From the NCBI GenBank assembly GCA_002438805.1, contig DJQV01000012.1, positions 33,468 to 97,467 of the forward strand: a DNA stretch of 64,000 nt. The letters are read 5' to 3'. Source of the stretch: Bacteroidales bacterium UBA6377 (GTDB lineage: Bacteria > Bacteroidota > Bacteroidia > Bacteroidales > UBA932). Shown piece after piece: positions 61,892 to 64,000 of the stretch. The translations under genes and the position numbers were made by a program. The notes beneath the pieces were generated by a model that had not been told where the DNA came from, searched no databases, and saw nothing but the letters and a program-made list of their open reading frames with translations. Within the stretch, counting starts at the first letter, position 1. Every line of letters starts with the position of its first letter.

Positions 61892-61915
61892 TGATGATTA
61901 ATTAGCTTATTTTTG
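61885..61915 (+). promoter_or_regulatory. Promoter of mnmE
   Basis: TTTG at 61885-61888, a 19-nt spacer and a perfect TATTTTTG (61908-61915). The upstream box is part of TTGCAA, whose other half serves the opposite promoter. Confidence 0.72.
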
Positions 61916-61928
61916 CCGCTTGTCCGTC

Positions 61929-61943
61929 CCGGCAGGATGCCGG
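61929..61943 (+). other. Small hairpin in the mnmE leader
   Basis: Perfect 6-bp inverted repeat CCGGCA-GGA-TGCCGG, 7 nt before ATG 61951. It could hide the start region of the message; function unknown. Confidence 0.4.
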
Positions 61944-61950
61944 GGCTGTA

Positions 61951-63372
61951 ATGGATTGGAGAATGTTCAGTTTTTTCGATGATACGATATGCGCCCCGGC
62001 CACAGTTCCAGGTACCGGGGCGATCGCCGTGGTGCGGCTCAGCGGTGCGAAGGCGCTGGAGGTCGCGGGGAAAGTGGTTTTCACCAGCGGGATGCCGCTT
62101 TGTGAGACGGAAGGTTACAGGCTGAGGTTCGGCACCGTTCTGGACCGGGACGGGAAAGTGCTGGACGAGGTGCTGGTCAGCGTTTTCCGTGCACCTCATT
62201 CTTATACGGGAGAGGATTCTGTGGAGATTTCATGCCATTCTTCCCGTTATATTGTCTCTTCCCTGCTTGCCCTTCTTGAGGCTGCGGGTGCCAGGCTTGC
62301 TATGCCCGGAGAGTTCACCAGACGTGCTTTTCTCAACGGGAAGATGGATCTTGCCCAGGCTGAAGCGGTTGCGGATGTGATTGCCTCGAACTCGGAAGTT
62401 CAGCACAGGGTTGCCATGAACCAGTTGCGCGGCGGGTACTCGGCTGAACTCGGGCATCTCCGCTCTTCCCTGCTGGAGATCGCTTCGCTGCTTGAACTGG
62501 AGCTTGATTTTTCCGAGGAGGATGTGGAGTTTGCGGACCGTTCACGCCTGCGTGCACTGTTGGAAAGGGCACGGGAGCGCTGTGCTGCACTGGCGGATTC
62601 GTTCAAGGAAGGCAATGCCATACGCACCGGTGTGCCTGTGGCGATCATCGGGGTGCCGAACAGCGGCAAGAGTACCCTTTTGAATGCCTTGCTCGGGGAT
62701 GACAGGGCCATTGTCTCCGATATTCCCGGGACCACCAGGGACACGGTCGAGGATTGCTGCACGATAGGAGGAGTCATGTTCCGTTTCATCGACACGGCAG
62801 GAATCCGGGATTCTTCGGATGTCGTAGAGTCTGAGGGTATCCGGCGTGCCTTGAAAAAGGCTTCCGAAGCCAGGATTGTGCTGGGTTTGGTGGATGTCGG
62901 GGGACCTGTCCGGGAGCAGTTGGAGATGGTTATCGCCGCAGTGGATTTATCGTCGCAGAAACTCGTGATTCTAATCTCTAAATCGGACAAAATATGTGTT
63001 AACAATGTTGTTAGCATTGTTAACGATATTGTTTTATCGCTTGTACATAAGACGGATGCTGTCAAAGTGCTCCCAATCTCGGCTAAGGATGGGACGGGGC
63101 TTGAGGAACTGCGGACAATGCTGGTTTCCATGGCTTCGGAAGATGTCCCTGAAGACGGGACGGTGGTGACCAATGCCCGGCATGCCGCTGCTCTGCACTC
63201 TTCTGCCGCCGCTCTTGCGGAAGTGATAGCCGGACTTGACCGCGGAATCCCCGGTGACCTTCTCGCGGAGGACCTGCGCTCCGCTCTCGAGAGTCTCGGC
63301 TCCATCACCGGCGAGATAAGCAGCGATGAGGTCCTGGGGGAGATTTTCGGGAGGTTTTGTATAGGGAAATAA
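61951..63372 (+). CDS. mnmE: tRNA modification GTPase MnmE
   Basis: With MnmG, adds the carboxymethylaminomethyl group to U34 of certain tRNAs. N-terminal tetrahydrofolate-binding domain (TICAPATVPGTGAIAVVRLS), helical domain, inserted G domain with GVPNSGKSTLLN (G1), DIPGTTRD (G2), DTAGIR (G3) and ISKSD (G4), and the invariant C-terminal CIGK. 473 aa. ATG 61951 is used; an ATG at 61963 would begin MFSFFDDTI and fits homologues as well. Confidence 0.97.
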   Translation: MDWRMFSFFDDTICAPATVPGTGAIAVVRLSGAKALEVAGKVVFTSGMPLCETEGYRLRFGTVLDRDGKVLDEVLVSVFRAPHSYTGEDSVEISCHSSRYIVSSLLALLEAAGARLAMPGEFTRRAFLNGKMDLAQAEAVADVIASNSEVQHRVAMNQLRGGYSAELGHLRSSLLEIASLLELELDFSEEDVEFADRSRLRALLERARERCAALADSFKEGNAIRTGVPVAIIGVPNSGKSTLLNALLGDDRAIVSDIPGTTRDTVEDCCTIGGVMFRFIDTAGIRDSSDVVESEGIRRALKKASEARIVLGLVDVGGPVREQLEMVIAAVDLSSQKLVILISKSDKICVNNVVSIVNDIVLSLVHKTDAVKVLPISAKDGTGLEELRTMLVSMASEDVPEDGTVVTNARHAAALHSSAAALAEVIAGLDRGIPGDLLAEDLRSALESLGSITGEISSDEVLGEIFGRFCIGK

Positions 63373-63567
63373 ATATTCTGCGTCGGAAAGTGGCAGTCTG
63401 ATCCATCCGGAAGCCGGCGATGTGCCTTAGAGCCTGCTTTTCGGCGATGATGCATGGCAAGAATATTTGCTCCATTCACGTCAATTACATATATTTGTGT
63501 TCACCGCCGCCTGTTTATCCAGGCCAGGCGTCTATCGTGACTTTAACTGATTGACTGACTTAGTAAA
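63373..63567 (+). promoter_or_regulatory. 195-nt intergenic region with a well-formed promoter
   Basis: Contains TTTG at 63466-63469, a 20-nt spacer and a perfect TATATTTG at 63490-63497, giving a leader of about 65 nt for the gene at 63568. A weak CCGG-AAG-CCGG repeat lies near 63409-63419. No gene was found in it. Confidence 0.7.
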
Positions 63568-64000
63568 ATGGAGACATTCCGCTCTATAGATGAACTCATA
63601 AGAATGCTTTCAAGGGAGAAAGTGCTCCTGAAGGACATGTTCCAGAACAGGAAAAAACTTTCGTACCGACATGACACCGCAAAAGAACTCGTGGATTACA
63701 AGGAAAGCCGGATCGCTTTTCTCATAGAGCACGGTGTTGTGCATGACAGCGGAGAGTTTCTTGAACTTGAGGATGTCTACCTCAGATTCTTCGAGGAAGT
63801 TCTGGATGTCAACGAGGACATCAATGTGGCTGGAGTGAAAGAAAGCATAGGCTCTCTCGATGCCGCCATTGAATACTACAAGACGGAGACTTCACCACAA
63901 AGGAAATATGGCTACCTGAAAGATGTAAGACGCATCCTGAGAAACATCGCCCTGACGACATTCAGAAATGTGATTGACCTTAAACGCAACATCGACAGCA
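63568..64000 (+). CDS. Unrecognised protein, possible winged-helix (right edge, incomplete)
   Basis: An open frame from ATG 63568 that runs off the window (144 codons visible). It follows a good promoter. The visible part begins METFRSIDELIRMLSREKVL, and is highly helical, with KELVDYKESRIAFLIEHGVV and then GEFLELEDVYLRFFEEVL, which looks like a winged helix followed by helices, and ends LRNIALTTFRNVIDLKRNID. Base composition is AT-richer than the neighbours. No family can be named; a kleisin-like (MukF/JetA-type) protein is one possibility, but only a guess from the helical layout. Confidence 0.55.
   Translation, partial: METFRSIDELIRMLSREKVLLKDMFQNRKKLSYRHDTAKELVDYKESRIAFLIEHGVVHDSGEFLELEDVYLRFFEEVLDVNEDINVAGVKESIGSLDAAIEYYKTETSPQRKYGYLKDVRRILRNIALTTFRNVIDLKRNIDS

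Noticed and set aside
1..64000. CRISPR arrays, insertion sequences, prophage and toxin-antitoxin modules
   Set aside because: No regular repeats, transposases, phage structural genes or small paired toxin genes were seen on either strand.

Overview
The window looks like a chromosomal segment of a fairly GC-rich member of the Bacteroidales. Several things point there: promoters of the Bacteroidetes type (TAnnTTTG at about -7, with a TTG/TTTG box 19-20 nt upstream where one is visible), very weak ribosome binding sites, many 1-8 nt overlaps between co-directional genes, split glycine decarboxylase subunits (gcvPA/gcvPB), a Rho factor with a long disordered insertion, a TonB-plug protein, and a parA-parB-DUF5683-mltD run. 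An Alistipes-like (Rikenellaceae) or related high-GC lineage is my best guess, but I cannot fix the genus. Coding density is very high; no insertion sequence, prophage or CRISPR array was seen.

Layout. 1-891: two small exported beta-barrel-like proteins (one cut by the left edge). 964-6854: two tandem family-2 glycosyltransferases, a GNAT-like protein, rarA and an aldehyde dehydrogenase. 6858-11090: parA-parB-DUF5683-lytic transglycosylase operon, divergent from a dagK-like lipid kinase. 12068-16061: a PAP2 phosphatase, obg, an MFS exporter and an unusual Hpt-Adk fusion. 16128-21682: an HhH/barrel protein facing murF, dut, an LptF/G permease and tgt. 21769-28461: a nucleoside-type MFS permease, then potABCD with an upstream outer-membrane barrel gene. 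28563-31598: a PatB-type C-S lyase, tRNA-Phe, a lone tyrosine recombinase, and an aquaporin. 31691-35167: HerA/DUF853 ATPase, M23 peptidase, trmO. 35170-40640: the glycine cleavage operon with an unknown gene in front and a DUF5715 gene behind. 40697-43635: a compact arginase-fold protein, cardiolipin synthase, CDP-alcohol phosphatidyltransferase and tRNA-Cys. 43731-49558: plug-only lipoprotein, HAD hydrolase, psd-cdsA-ftsH, birA, rpe. 49566-55134: dnaA, then amidase and lptD reading away from each other. 55246-60078: rho, upp, a multidomain nucleoside kinase and a C_GCAxxG_C_C protein. 60131-63372: a NifU-like scaffold plus GGGtGRT protein operon, divergent from mnmE. 63568-64000: start of an unrecognised gene.

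Functional groupings: phospholipid metabolism recurs (dagK, PAP2, cls, CDP-alcohol transferase, psd, cdsA); cell-envelope assembly (murF, LptF/G, lptD, amidase, M23, transglycosylase); tRNA modification (tgt, trmO, mnmE); salvage of bases and nucleosides (hpt, upp, uridine kinase, nucleoside permease); chromosome maintenance (parAB, dnaA, rarA, dut).

The most unusual items are the in-frame Hpt-Adk fusion, a 197-residue ureohydrolase that keeps all six metal ligands, the plug-only lipoprotein, a tgt without its zinc cysteines, a PotD with both a lipobox and a C-terminal membrane anchor, and the NifU-like/GGGtGRT pair whose promoter is back to back with that of mnmE.
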